Shown: positions 1 to 12,600, numbered from the stretch's first letter. The stretch: 64,000 nt of DNA from Symbiodinium natans (GCA_905221605.1 CAJNDS010002188.1:496001-560000), one strand, 5' to 3'. Numbers and translations are program-made. The notes: generated by a model from the letters alone, not told the origin.

Positions 1-2030
1 GCAAGGGGCACGGCGGCGCCGACACCGGCACAGGGCAGGGACCAGGGGCAGTTGCAGGCGCAAGCGGCGCAGCAACAGCACCGTCGGAAGAGAGCTGGTT
101 CGAGCCGCCGCACCTCGGAGGAGGTAGGCAAGGCCGTGAAGACTTTGGCTGCGAAGGGGCCGGACTGGGATGCAAGCAGCGCTTGCAAAGGGACGTAACC
201 CACGATGCCCCTACGTGCTCACTGGGCACCGCTTGGACAGCCCACTGCTTGCCGGTCGCCTGCCCGCGCAGTGAAATGCCTTCGGGCAGAGCGACGCACT
301 CTGCACAGGGACCGGGCCAAACCCGTCTCGTGTTGCACGACTTCGATGTGCCTTGCATCGTGGACAAAGCGACGTTGCGCCAACCCGTACATGTCCATGG
401 CAGATTAAAAGCGACGTTGCGCCACACGTGCACGCGAAAGGGCAGCGCTCCGGAGGCGAGAACCCCGGAGTTGGACCAGGCGGCATGGCGACAAAGGAGC
501 CACGCGTCAGGAACGGTGACCTAGTCTCATATGGCCGTGAGGGCTGCGGGTGGTCCAGCGTGCAAAAGCAGCAGCACTCGGAGGCGGGCGACAGCTCAGC
601 AAGGTGCATCTCGAGCGCGCGCTCATCGCCAGCATTGGGCGGCCCCACGTTGCCACTACACCTCTGCAAGAGCTCGCGCACGCCGTCGAGCACGTTAGCC
701 TGGCGGCCAAGCGTTCAAACCCCCCGTCGCTGCGCCTCTCCCGATCACTCCGCCGCTTGGGACCGGCATGCGCAAATCACCTCGCTGACCGAACTTGTCA
801 GAGCGACTTCCGATCCGGGGGGGTTGGTATTACCTCGCAGCCCCTTTGCAGGCGGCGTTGCGCATCGAGGCCGAGCGCGGAGCTGGTACTGAACACGACG
901 TAGTAACGAGCACATGGCCGCAGACTGGGAAATGCAGCGCAACCGCCACAAGGCATAGAGAGAGCAGTCATCCTGCTTCCCCTTCGGCATGCTGAATGAG
1001 GTGGTTTTTGGCCAGTCGGTCCAGGTGTTCGTGATGGCCGCAGATTGCGTGGACGAAAGGCAGCGTTGGCGCAAGTGAGGCTTTCACAAGGCCAGGAGAG
1101 GCAATGCAGGGCACAGTCCCTTCTCATATTTTGGGAGTATTTCTTAATCAGAAAATCGATTTCCAAACAATTCAGGGTTTGATGGCAGCGCCGATGTTTG
1201 CCGTCACTGTGCGTCGCTCGTTCGTACTCGATCGTACTCGAAGATTACCGCACGTCGGGACCCTACCCCCCCCCCCCCCCCCAAACTTTCACCCCGGCAT
1301 TCTAGCCTTTTTCGGCCCACACGACCCACCCACACCCCCCCCCCCCAACCTCAAGCGTAAAAAGCCTGCGCAAGCTTTCCGGAGAGGCTCTCTGTGCGCA
1401 CCGTGCAGTTGGGGTTCCGGCTCCGTAGCTTTCCCCAACATGGTCTTCATCGGGCCAAGCACAGCTGCATCCAAAACACACAAGAGTTTTGCAAGAGCTT
1501 TGCAAGAGCTTTGTAAGAGTTTTACAACCCTAACAGCTCTTCAGCAAGCCACAGCCCGACTATTCAGCAACTGGTGGGTCGACTCCTCTTTTCTCTTGAA
1601 GAGCATTTGACAAGGCATTAATCCGTGGGGCGCTTCCTCGCAGCGCATTGAATGGAAAAGTGTCACACCTGCTCTAGGTGTCGGCTTGTTCCACCGCAGC
1701 TAGGCATAGAGGCTCCTTCACTTCGCTTTCAACCTGCTCTTTAAGCTACAACGGTCTAAGATTTGCAAAGCGAATCTCTGAGCCCGAGCCTACGCAGGCA
1801 GTCATGCACTGCATCACATAATCACATAATGTACGAGAAGCTGCTGGGCATTTGCCCACAGCCCCTGCAGCACGTGCTGGAGTCCAGCAAAAGGCAAACA
1901 CCTCATCATCAATGAGGGTGTGCCAGCAGTTGTGACTTCTCACTGTAAGTTTCTGATTCTACATCTCTACGCTACTGGGCTAAGGGTTGGGTAGGCTGTA
2001 GTGCCGAGGGCGTCTTCACCGCCATCAGCA
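1..2030. other. no recognisable gene
   Basis: Open frames exist on both strands, but none shows a family motif or convincing exon structure. A 17-bp direct repeat (AAAGCGACGTTGCGCCA) occurs at 366-382 and 408-424. A short run of GCAAGAGCTTT-like repeats lies at about 1,488-1,527. I see no other structure and leave the stretch as intergenic or intronic. Confidence 0.5.
1266..1346. repeat. two poly-C tracts
   Basis: An uninterrupted run of 17 C lies at 1,266-1,282 and one of 12 C at 1,335-1,346, 52 bp apart. These are homopolymers prone to slippage and sequencing error, so frames crossing them are unreliable. Confidence 0.95.
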
Positions 2031-2114
2031 GTGTCATCGGCGGCGTCGGCATCTCCGGCATCTCCGTCATCTCCGTCATCTCCGTCATCACCGTCATCAC
2101 CGTCACCGTCATCT
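2031..2114. repeat. 9-nt minisatellite (CATCTCCGT-like)
   Basis: About nine degenerate copies of a 9-nt unit (CATCTCCGT / CATCACCGT). On the minus strand one frame reads as an Asp/Gly-rich peptide, DGDDGDDGD, which is what this repeat would give by chance in that frame. No adjacent domain supports coding. Confidence 0.8.
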
Positions 2115-5100
2115 GCCGGCGCAGGCATCACCTGACATGACCGTTCAAGTGTCAGGTAGTTGCAGCTTGCCAGATTGCCTCCTAATCCAACAACATAACA
2201 ACCAAGGTGAACGCTCTGCCGTTTGTGACGTAGATTGTGGTAAACCTGAGCTGAGTCCATTGCAAACTGACGGGAGAAGAAGGCACAAAAAAAGCAGCTG
2301 ATCTGAGCTGCCTTGCTACGGACTGTCCTGGTCAAGCGGGTGTCACCGTCTGAGGAACCAACGAGCCCAGGAGGACAACGCCGAGCATGAGAGCGTAAAG
2401 ACTCCACCTCACCGGACAGCGGGCTGCACAGAGTGGCGCGTGGCCTCATCCCTGCTGAGTCGGTTTCGTGGTCGAAGATTTGGCGGCACGACGGGCTCCC
2501 GCAAGGTCTTTCTTCTTCTTCAACTTGTTAGCCTCTTCAAGTGTCAGGCTGCACAGAAGATATCCAGCCTAGAAAAGCTTCTTGGCCTGCTGTGCTTGGT
2601 AGACGCCGTAGCCACCCAAAAGCCTGGCCCCAGCTGCACCAGCATCTGCAGATTCCCCCCTGACCCCATCCGCTCCATCTTTCGCGCGTCAAGAGAACTT
2701 TCGGCAGAGCCACGGGCAGAAAGCGGCAGAAACCATGGCCCAGGGCATGTAATCCTCGCAGGCTCCACTTTTGAAAGCAACCTTGACAAGGAAAAGACTG
2801 TCACTGCACTCATCGCTGCCTTGATTTCGTTCCTGTCCGTCTCCCTCCGATGACAGCTTCGACAATGGGCGACGCTTATTGGAAAAAGCAGAGACCACAC
2901 CTGGAGGAAGATGCCTTCTCAGAACTTCCACCGCAAGATACCAGCTTGTGCCTCAGGTTGTCCAGCAAACTCAAGTTACCTGGCAGTTACCTACACATGC
3001 CCTGCACATCAGCGCATTTCATTCCCGTCGCGCCCTGTCAGCTCCAGCATGCGGTCCGTCTTTAGGCCTGCAACCATTGGAATAACGCTGGGTCCGTGAG
3101 AGCAGGGTTTTGCTTCAACAACACGGATCCGGGCCTGTCACTTCTGCGACCAAGGAAAAGATGGCAAGGAGGATACTGAACCATCCGTTTAGCACACCAA
3201 GCCTCTCTCGCAGTAAGCTGCTGCCACCGTGCAGTCTTGGGTGTCACATGTCATCGTCACATGGCTGACGGAAACAAACACGGAGTCGCACTTGCCGCAG
3301 TAGCCGAAGTTGGCAAAGACACCCTGAACATAGAGCCAAAGCGCGTACCTCCCAAGCAAAGCCTTTGGAATGCGCTGTTCATGTACTTTGTCTGCTGCAC
3401 CAGTCACAGCGTCCAAATCTGGGGCAGGCACTGAACAAAATTTTTCGGAAAGCCGCCAACCTCAGCCCAGAGATGCTTAAGCTACAAAACGTCCGAACAG
3501 GCCTTAAGTTGCCAGCCTGGAGGAGCATTGGCCTGTACATGAAAGTACCGATAATTCCGACCATCAGGGGCCTCAGCACAAGTCATGCTAAGCGAAATCC
3601 TCGCCAATCTAATGCCTGGTGCAGAAGGTGGTTGCTGACTTGCACTTTCACAGGCACACGCAAGTCAGTACCAAATCATGTGACTCGGTCGCTTGCACAA
3701 GCGAGGGGAGCTGAGCCATACCTGCCACCAAAGCCCGCAACGTGGATCTTGATCGCAAGCAAGCTTACAGCAGTGCCACGTGCGTGCTGATGCATGCAGT
3801 AAGGCAGGCACGTGGATCTGCGAGAATCTGAGTCACCGACCAAAATTTGAGGCCCACTCCGAATTGCAGTCAACCCACTTGGTTGCTGCTGTATCTGCCC
3901 AGCCTCATCATCAAACTCACCATCAAACAAAAGACAGCCAGGCTTCGCAGCGCTTGTCGTGCATGACACATCGATGTGCTGAGGCGGCAACCGCATTCCG
4001 ACCACTTCAGGCGCAGCGTAGGGTGATGATACCAACACTTAGCGAGCACGGAACATTCAACCGCATTGATGGCGACTGACAGGCACGAAGCTTCAAAATT
4101 CGCATGGCCCCGCGCATACACGATGCCGATGATGGTGGTGAAAAGCGACGAAGCCAGCCCCAAAAGGCCAAGCACATTACCAAGATCCTAAGCGCATCCA
4201 AACCCAAACTGGAAACAGCTGGGGTATGGGGGGTGAAGCAAATCTCTTCTTGCTGCCCAAGATCCGAAAATCTCATGTTCAAGCACGTCCAATCCTGGCA
4301 GATGCCAAAACAAAACCACGGAATGACCTCCGGCTCATCCCAGCCTGCAAAGAAGCTCCCCAAGCAGTTAGGGCCCAAGGGCCAACGAGCAAGGGAAGCC
4401 CAGCCCCCGATCAGCAAGCTGCGGGCTGCGAACGATTTGCTTCAGTCCGCTCATGCGACCCCAACACAACCGTCATCCAAATGTGCAAGTTGGATCAGGG
4501 TTGCGTGGTCTCTGTGGAAATGCTTGTCATTCACGTGGTGTATCCGTTCAAACTGGCATTGATAACACACAAGAAAAGCAAGACTACCCATACATTTGAT
4601 CTTTCAACCAAGCTTCAAAACGTCATCGACTACAATGCCTAGAGCTGGTGGTGGTGTTTTTCATAAGGCGGAACATTCTGAACAGTTCAGAAGTGAACAC
4701 TAGGACAAATCGTATGTATAGATATACATACATCCTAAAACATCCACAAGGCTTTGTTACTTGCATTGCCTCTCACGAGGCGAGGCCAGCTGGACATGTT
4801 GTGCTGCAAAACAAAGTATGGCAACGCGAAACTGCGGCAGCTCTGTGCGAAATAACCGCTCATGTGGGATTCACGCGCTGCAGCGTGACCCAAGATTCGC
4901 TGACGAACTGCCGGTTACAATGCACAACAACATTTTTTCCTCAGGACTGCCCGAGCCACGCACAAATCAGGAAGGGTTTTGCAACAAAACCACCCCACCG
5001 GCCGCAAGGTGGTTGAACAGTGCTTGGCCGGGCAGGACGTGTTCACCCCACTCATCAAGGGGACCTTTCTCCGTCGGAGATGTTGCTTTTTCTCCAATCA

Positions 5101-6295
5101 TCCTCCTCTGTTGTGGCCTGTGGGCTGCAGTGGCGCATTGCCGCAAAATTGTATGTTGTGTGGCTCCCTTCATCGGAAATACAGGCTTCAGCGGAGCTCG
5201 TGATAAAGTGAGTTCCCTTTGCCGTTCGCCGTCCGGATCTGTCACGCCCGTGTTTCTGTGGAGCAAAACCCTGATCTTGGAAACCGCCGACTTTTTGGAC
5301 TGCCTCCACGGCTGCCAGCTGCTCCAAAACTTCTCAGTTCGGTCTGCAGATTGTTTCCTGTCTCTAAACATTGAATTGTTCAGGGTGCGAAGTGATGATT
5401 TCCGAAGTCCTGCCATATCACTTCGCAAAGCAGCCAGCTCAGCGACACCATAGTGACTGTTTGTCCCAAACTCTTGCAGTGCACTTTTGCATCTTGCACA
5501 TGAGTCAAGATTGTCCAAAAGGCCCGTCAACTTGCACTCCCAGCTCCTCCCTCTCCCGTCAGCTGTCCGCTGGTTTAGAGCGATCATGCCAATTCGTTTG
5601 ACCCGCCGGAATTAGCGAGCCTTGTTTAACGAATCAATACCACTTGATTTCTGTCCAAACGGCACTGTCAGAGGCTTTTAAAAACACTTGTTTCAAAAGC
5701 ATTGAACTTTTCAAAGCTCTTGCGGCACAATCGTTTTGGACAATTGCTGTTGTGAGCATGTGCACGCTCGCCACACGAAAACATGTGATGGTAAAGGGTG
5801 AAAACGGAAACGAGGATGCACAAAAGGGTGCCTGTTCGTGGAAGCGCGTGAAGACCGCGCCTCGTTTCCGCGGCGGCACTGTACAATAATGCAATCACTT
5901 GGTGAAACGTCGATCCAGTTCAATGCCTCCACGGGACCACGTCGCATCTCCTTGAAACACAGCTCCTTCATCCATCACAACACTGTGAAGGTCCAGACTT
6001 GCGCGGGAAACTGAAGCTGGAAATGCCCTCGAAACCGGGTTTCTCCACGCGGCTGAGGCAGCGAATCTTCAAACATTGAAATTGAGGGGGGGAGAGCTTT
6101 TGTGCACGAAGAAGCAAGTGCCCAAAACCAGCCAGTCGAACTTCACACCTTTTTGAACTTTGCCGCTTCTTGCGGGTCTCGAAACCACACCTTACACTGA
6201 ACACAATTGCACATTCGAAAAGCCAGACACTCCAAGCCATAAAGAGTTGAGCAATAGTTGAGATTCTAATCCAAAAAAACTTGTGTTATGGTAAG
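2115..6295. other. no recognisable gene
   Basis: Many short frames occur on both strands, the longest about 230 codons at 4,761-5,453, with no motif I recognise. Composition becomes more A/T-rich after about 5,600. Small exons of an unfamiliar gene could be hidden here. Confidence 0.45.
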
Positions 6296-6490
6296 TAAGC
6301 TGAGATTTCCAAGCCCAAGAAAAAATGAGAAGTGAAGAACTCTAATTCCAAACGCAGTGAGCTGAGATTTCCAAGCCACGAGATTTCCAAGCTACAAAAA
6401 CCCAAGTCAGCTCAGAAGCCACAAAAAAGCTGAAAGAGATGAGACTTCCAATCTCCAAAAAAAGCTGAGCGAGCTGAAATCTACCAGCTA
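6296..6490. repeat. degenerate GAGATTTCCAAGC repeat
   Basis: The motif GAGATTTCCAAGC recurs at about 6,302, 6,362 and 6,380, with a weaker version near 6,442, separated by A-rich spacers containing AGCTGA. Spacing is irregular, so this is a decayed low-order repeat. The next 600 bp hold only short direct repeats such as GTCAAACGATTCACAA (about 6,900 and 6,936) and A-rich DNA. Confidence 0.6.
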
Positions 6491-7100
6491 AAGAAAGTAA
6501 GTCAGCTGACAAAGAGCTGCATGTAGCTTCTGAAATTGTGAAGTCCGTTTTTTCTCATCAACAATTATCCAGCTAAAAAGTGGTGTTAGCGACTTAGGAG
6601 GCCGCTGGCGGAACAGCACTTCAACCTCAGCGCCAGTCTGCTGAGGGAAAGTGATGGGCGACCAAAAGGCGCTGGCTGAACAGAGAGCACTTGGATTTTT
6701 TTGCCAATGGGTGTGCGAAGCACTCTCCGTCTCCCGCTATGTCTGTAGCCACTGAGAAAAAATTGCGCAAGAAGCAGACAGAGACCTTACAGTTGCAGAA
6801 TCCATCAGTTGCAAAATCCATGAAACTCGACATCTCAGCCTCAGCTGCAGTATAACAGAGTCAACCAAAACCTCTAGTCTCAGAAGCCGCCAGCGTCAAG
6901 CGTCAAACGATTCACAAATGTATAGAAGCCGCAAGGGTCAAACGATTCACAACACGATAGAACAACAAATATTCAGAAAACATAAAAGAGCAAAATCAGA
7001 ACAAACAAAGAGCCAGAAAAGAGGTCAGGAAAAATGCAAAATACACGCAAACCAAATCAAAAACAGTTTTGCAATCAAAAAAATTTAAAAAACAAAAGCA

Positions 7101-8018
7101 ACTACTACTGCAACTGCAACTGCAACTGCAACTGCAACTGCAACTGCAACTGCTCCTGCAACTGCAACTGCTCCTGCAACTGCTCCTGCAACTGCTCCTG
7201 CACCTGCTCCTGCAACTGCTCCTGCACCTGCTCCTGCACCTGCACCTGCACCTGCACCTGCACCTGCACCTGCACCTGCACCTGCACCTGCACCTGCACC
7301 TGCACCTGCACCTGCACCTGCACCTGCACCTGCACCTGCACCTGCACCTGCACCTGCACCTGCACCTGCACCTGCACCTGCACCTGCACCTGCACCTGCA
7401 CCTGCACCTGCACCTGCACCTGCACCTGCACCTGCACCTGCACCTGCACCTGCACCTGCACCTGCACCTGCACCTGCACCTGCACCTGCACCTGCACCTG
7501 CACCTGCACCTGCACCTGCACCTGCACCTGCACCTGCACCTGCACCTGCACCTGCACCTGCACCTGCACCTGCACCTGCACCTGCACCTGCACCTGCACC
7601 TGCACCTGCACCTGCACCTGCACCTGCACCTGCACCTGCACCTGCACCAGCACCTGCACCTGCACCTGCACCTGCACCTGCACCTGCACCTGCACCTGCA
7701 CCTGCACCTGCACCTGCACCTGCACCTGCACCTGCACCTGCACCTGCACCTGCACCTGCACCTGCACCTGCACCTGCACCTGCACCTGCACCTGCACCTG
7801 CACCTGCACCTGCACCTGCACCTGCACCTGCACCTGCACCTGCACCTGCACCTGCACCTGCACCTGCACCTGCACCTGCACCTGCACCTGCACCTGCACC
7901 TGCACCTGCACCTGCACCTGCACCTGCACCTGCACCTGCACCTGCACCTGCACCTGCACCTGCACCTGCACCTGCACCTGCACCTGCACCTGCACCTGCA
8001 CCTGCACCTGCACCTGCA

Positions 8019-8077
<59 letters not shown>

Positions 8078-8110
8078 ACCTGCTCCTGCTCCTGCACCTG
8101 CTCTGCTCTG
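7101..8110. repeat. hexanucleotide satellite (CACCTG)n with CAACTG/CTCCTG flanks
   Basis: The block opens with CAACTG and mixed CAACTG/CTCCTG hexamers. It then runs as 131 head-to-tail CACCTG units from 7,237 to 8,022, broken only by one CACCAG at 7,645-7,650, and ends with CTCCTG/CACCTG units. The near-perfect core implies recent expansion or homogenisation. As a 6-nt unit it stays open in several frames (Cys-Thr, His-Leu and, on the minus strand, Gln-Val dipeptides); these long frames are by-products of the repeat. Confidence 0.97.
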
Positions 8111-8420
8111 CTCCTGCTCCTGCTGCTCCTGCTCCTGCGCTCCTGCTCCTGCTCCTGCGCTCCTGCTCCTGCTCCTGCGCTCCTGCGCTCCTGCTCCTGC
8201 TCCTGCGCTCCTGCTCCTGCTCCTGTGCTCCTGCTCCTGCTCCTGCGCTCCTGCTCCTGCTCCTGCGCTCCTGCTCCTGCTCCTGCGCTCCTGCTCCTGC
8301 TCCTGCGCTCCTGCTCCTGCTCCTGCGCTCCTGCTCCTGCTCCTGCGCTTCTGCTCCTGCTCCTGCGCTCCTGCTCCTGCTCCTGCGCTCCTACTCCTGC
8401 TCCTGCGCTCCTGCTCCTGC
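8111..8420. repeat. 20-nt minisatellite, left inverted arm
   Basis: Tandem copies of TCCTGCTCCTGCTCCTGCGC, slightly irregular at the left end, with rare substitutions (for example CCTGTGC near 8,223). The unit is the exact reverse complement of the repeat at 8,981-9,312, so the two blocks form the arms of a long imperfect inverted repeat around a 560-bp centre. Confidence 0.93.
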
Positions 8421-8936
8421 TATGTCTGCTCGTCATGGACGCATAGTTCGGCTGAGGCAACTGTGGAATGTCTTGTTTCGTACACCTCTGCTTCCATGTC
8501 CACAGGAGTCGATGCATTCGCAGGTGCTGCTGAGGGGTCTCCTCCCTCGTCGACGATGAAGTTGTAGCTGTTGCTTTTGTGCATGGCACTCATCTGTTGA
8601 AGTTGAGCTGCCTGCTGTCGGATCTGCTCGTCCTCATTGCTCTTGTGAACTCCATCTGTTGAGCTACTCCAGGTGCAACGGGCAACTGCGCATTCGGAAC
8701 TTGAAGGGGCTCTTGTGGTGCTGTCTGAGGGAGGTGTTCCCGTCTGGTAGAACTGAGGTCCAAACGAAGGCACAGCCCCAACTGGTGGCTGATGGCTGCT
8801 CCAGTCGTAGCTGTCCACTGCCTTGGGTCTACTCCGCGTGGAACTGAAGCTGGTCGCCTGGCAAAGACCTTGTTCTCTTGGAACTCAGGCTGCTTGCACT
8901 GCGGCCTCTCAGAGAACGGTCTCGTCCAGGCACACA
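8421..8936 (-). pseudogene. possible 5' (gag-like) fragment of a copia element on the minus strand
   Basis: The minus strand keeps two overlapping open frames (8,590-8,937 and 8,420-8,818) rich in Ser, Gln and Pro. One ends with a stretch starting SNSYNFIVDEGGDPS. I do not recognise a domain. The reason to treat it as a retroelement piece is position: on the minus strand it starts directly after a 45-bp match to the presumed end of a copia LTR (8,937-8,981), where the gag leader of an element would lie. It then runs into the minisatellite. The reading frame shifts at least once if this is one protein. It could equally be a chance open frame, and the gag call is inference. Confidence 0.3.
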
Positions 8937-8981
8937 CGTTGAAACTCGTGGCACAGCTACGGGGGCCTCAGGGACCTCAGG
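8937..8981 (-). repeat. inverted copy of a copia LTR 3' end
   Basis: Forty-five bases here are the reverse complement of 31,342-31,386 with one mismatch (44/45). The plus-strand copy at 31,342 lies just upstream of a copia pol fragment and is read here as the last 45 bp of an LTR. The minus-strand copy therefore suggests a second related element in opposite orientation, truncated by the minisatellite at 8,982. Confidence 0.8.
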
Positions 8982-9312
8982 CAGGAGCAGGAGCAGGAGA
9001 AGGAGGAGAGCAGGAGCAGGAGAGCAGGAGCAGGAGAGCAGGAGCAGGAGAGCAGGAGCAGAAGAGCAGGAGCAGGAGAGCAGGAGCAGGAGAGCAGCAG
9101 GAGAGTGGGAGCAGGAGAGCAGGAGAGCAGGAGAGCAGGAGCGCAGGGAGCAGGAGCGCAGGAGCGAGCGCAGGAGCAGGAGCAGGAGCGCAGGAGCAGG
9201 AGCGCAGGAGCAGGAGCAGGAGCGCAGGAGCAGGAGCAGGAGCGCAGGAGCAGGAGCAGGAGCGCAGGAGCAGGAGCAGGAGCGCAGGAGCAGGAGCAGG
9301 AGCGCAGGAGCT
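8981..9312. repeat. 20-nt minisatellite, right inverted arm
   Basis: Begins as irregular GGAGCAGGAGAGCA units and becomes regular tandem copies of GCGCAGGAGCAGGAGCAGGA from about 9,170 to 9,312. It is complementary to the left arm at 8,111-8,420. In the plus frame it encodes a Gln-Glu-Arg-Ser-rich peptide fused in frame to the gag remnant that follows. Confidence 0.93.
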
Positions 9313-9694
9313 GAAATCCGAGTTTGGACAACCTACAGACGAACTTACGAGTTGGCTTTGTTTGCTCGACGACCGCTACGCTACGGAATTGCAAGAAGCG
9401 ATCAGCAGCAATGTGGAGGTCTCGCAAGTGAGGCTTGAAGCCGGGAAAGCAGTCCGGTCAACCAAACTTTGGTTTTTGCTTCGTCAGTCCATGAGCAAGT
9501 TCCAACGTGGGCAACTCATCGAGGTGAAACGGAAGCAAGTGCCGGATACGAACTCTGGCGCTTGTTGAACAACGAATTGTCAGTTCGCTCCAGAGTGGAA
9601 GGACAGGCCCTCCGCGAACAGGCGTGAGGCCTGGTTGCCACCAAAGCATTTCCCGGAGTTGCTCATCTGAGAACAAGAGGGAGTCTTGTGCCTG
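9313..9694 (+). pseudogene. copia gag remnant with frameshift and stops
   Basis: This stretch precedes the pol frame and carries gag-like sequence: a segment with WLCLLDDRYATELQEAISSN and KLWFLLRQSMSKFQRGQLI, then in a different frame GYELWRLLNNELSVRSRVEG. The continuation breaks at about 9,541-9,546, where the frame moves by one base. A stop follows near 9,604, and another stop at 9,668-9,670 sits just before the long pol frame. The G-x-E-LWRLL motif is typical of dinoflagellate copia gag as I know it. The 5' part is replaced by the minisatellite, so the gag start, primer-binding site and 5' LTR are not present in recognisable form. The element is probably not autonomous. Confidence 0.7.
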
Positions 9695-12600
9695 ATGAAG
9701 CACTTGGATTCTGAGACTAAGAGATATTTGCTCCTCCATCACCCAACAAAGAGCATGGGTGAGCTGATGACTGGTTTGCAGTTTTACGACGAGCAGCTTC
9801 GTGTGATGGACTTCCAGAGAGAAGGAGCATCCGGGTATGCGAATGCTTTCAAGGGCGGTAAGGGCGAGAAGGGCGACAGAGACAACAAGGGCAACAAAGG
9901 CGAGAAAGGGGAAAAGGGACTGAAGGGCGGCAAAGCGAAAGGAAAGGACAAGAAAGGTGAGCGAAGCGGAAAAGGGGACAAAGCTCGAAGCAAGAGCAGA
10001 GAGGCGAAGAAGACGGATGTTTGCCGGAATTGCGGGAAGACTGGACACTGGGCACGCGACTGTGGGCACCTCCGAAGGACAAAGCCGCAGCGGCAACGAG
10101 CCAGGCCGTTACGACGCAGCCAGAGGCACCATCGTCTTCATCGTCTACTTCGGCGAAAGCAGCAGCCACAGCCCACAACCAAGGGTAGTGGAAAAGCACA
10201 GTCATCAATCAAGACGTTTCTGGAAGGATATCACTTCGGTATGATGCTCACGAACCAGGTGGTTAGTTTTCCTTCAGATGATCGCGTTTACTGGTTGATT
10301 GACTCTGGTAGTTCGTTCCACATCATCACGAGAGAGACGCTTGAGAGTGATCATGTGAAGGTCCTTGCATGGCTTGAAGGACGCCCGAAGTCGTATGCGG
10401 AGACTGCGACAGGAGATTCCGTTGAGATTGGCGGATCGACACATGTTTTGGTGGAAGTGTGCTTTGAAACCACCACATCAGCATCACTGAAGAGCAGTTC
10501 TGAGCATGAGGGTGACGCTGTGTACATGTGTAGGGCTAGGTTTGAAGCCGTCATTTCCGATCAGATCAAGCACAATTTGCTGAACATCAACTTACTTTGT
10601 CAAAATGGAGGTTGGGAGCCAGCAATGTGCGGCCAGCAGGGCGTAATTACCGTCCGAAAGCACGGCGTAACGCTGAAACCAACCATGTTTGCTTCAGTTA
10701 GTTGGCTTGCGTCAGTTCGGAATGACCATCCTTTAGCGCTGAAACCGCAGGATTTGATCGCCAAAACGGAACAATTTCGTCGAAGTCGGTCTCGCAAGTC
10801 GTCTTCGAGTCGTGATTTTCATCGTTCGACTTCGAATCGAGGTCATCGCAGCTCTGCGAGAGTGTGTGTTGAGCCCGAAAACCCCGAATTGCTGGATGTT
10901 TCATGTCTTGATGAGGTAGTTGATTGCGAGTTTCAGACGAGCCACGAACATGTTGACCTGGACCAAGGCGAAGCTAAGGACAGACTAAGGACAGTCGATG
11001 ACGTTTCCGGCTCTGCGAGGGATCAACTTCAATTTTTCAGTCATGTGGATACGCCAGCTGTTCGTGAGCTTGATAGGGATGAACGCTTGATTTTTAGTGA
11101 AGACAACAGCGTTATCTCACACAAGCAACAGGACAACAGCACCACACCAGCAGTCGAGCGGCTTGTATTTGAAAATGACAGCAGCGTTATCTCACACAAG
11201 CAACAGGACAACAGCACCACACCAGCAGTTGAGCGTCTTGTGCATGAGCATGGTAGGGAAACAGTTGTCTGTCGTGCTTGCTTGGAGGATTTCCCTGATG
11301 AGGTTGAGATTGGCAGCTTGGATTGCTCACAGAGGCGAAGTTTTCCTAGAGTAGGACAGATAGGAGACCGCCGCTATGGATCCGAGTGCCACGATGCAAC
11401 GGAGCATTCAAGAGTTGGAAGGCATGCGCCAGGGGGCGAGACGCAGGAGATTGATACTGTTGGAGGCCAACGCCGCGCAGCACGGCATAGAGCTTCCACA
11501 GAATCTCCGAGAGGAGCTCCAGGCAACGTATGCCGAGGCGGAGTCCACTGGAGGGGACGAGATGGATCTGGACCCGGAAGGGGATTCGGCAAGGCTGGAC
11601 CCTTCGACCTCATCTCCTTCGATAGAGTACATCATGGAAGAGACGGAAGCGGCGGAGGCACCGTCGTCCCACACTGGGGTGAGGGAATTCCAAACGGATC
11701 CTTCGATGTCAGAGGCTCCAGCCAAGGAACCCGCTATGGTGCTGATGAAGCCGACGCCGAAGATCAAATCCAAGGAAAAGGGCAAGGCCATGAGACCGGT
11801 GCGGAATTTGCTGCCGGACCATGTGGACCAATCGACCATGGGAGTCGATCCTCGGGAGCCATCCGGCCCCACGCCGGGATCGTCAGCGCCAACACGGAGA
11901 GGAAAACGGCGCTGGGCGTCGACAGGCTGGATGACGTGGATTGCTCGTCGATTTGGAGGAGCGTGGACGGCACAAGCTCCGGGAGACAGCGACCCACCGG
12001 ACACGCCGGTGACGCTGTATTGCCTCCTGTGCCAGAAGTATGTCACCGAAGCCCATTTAATGAGCGACAACATGCAGGGCTTCACGCAGGTCATCTCCAA
12101 GGAGGGCCTCCACGTGACGCAGAACCCGGTGGATTGGGCCACATGGGAGGAAGCTCTTGCCGAACCAGAGCAGCTGGAACTTGGAGTGACAGAAGGCAAG
12201 GCTCGCTCAGTGGTTGCACTGGGACCGAGCGAGTTTCCTCAGCCGAACCCGAAGGAAACAACCGCGGCAGCACCGGCGAGCCCAGGGCCAGGACCATCGA
12301 CAGTGGTGGTGGAGATAGACGAGTCCGACGAGGATTGGGGAGAATGGAGGCCAACCACAGAGGTTCCAGCTCCAACGACCCCACCACATCCGAAGGATCC
12401 CCCTATCTCCATGATGCAGCCGCCGGGGGAACCGGTCAGCCCGACAGCAGTGTACACGGAACACCGCCGGGGCCCCGAGCCCAGGCATGCGAAGAGCACT
12501 CTCCGGGTGACACCTCCATGGCGGGAATCACTTTCCAACCTGGGCTATCATGGTCCGTATCTGCAGCTGCATCTGAACACACCAGGCCACACCGCAGAAG

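Noticed and set aside
1-900. Overlapping ORFs of 113-179 codons near the left edge
   Set aside because: GC-rich DNA with few stops; the frames on both strands are similarly open and none shows a domain or splice pattern.
2590-2625. Partial match to the spliced-leader start (GCCGTAGCCACCC)
   Set aside because: The match ends after about 9 bases and lacks TTTTGGCTCAAG; no full spliced-leader gene was found in the window.
7101-8110. CRISPR array
   Set aside because: No unique spacers; it is a simple satellite in a eukaryotic context.
7034-8589. Three ORFs of 470-496 codons across the hexamer and 20-nt repeats
   Set aside because: They are produced by the 6-nt repeat, which cannot create stops in these frames; the dipeptide runs have no protein character.
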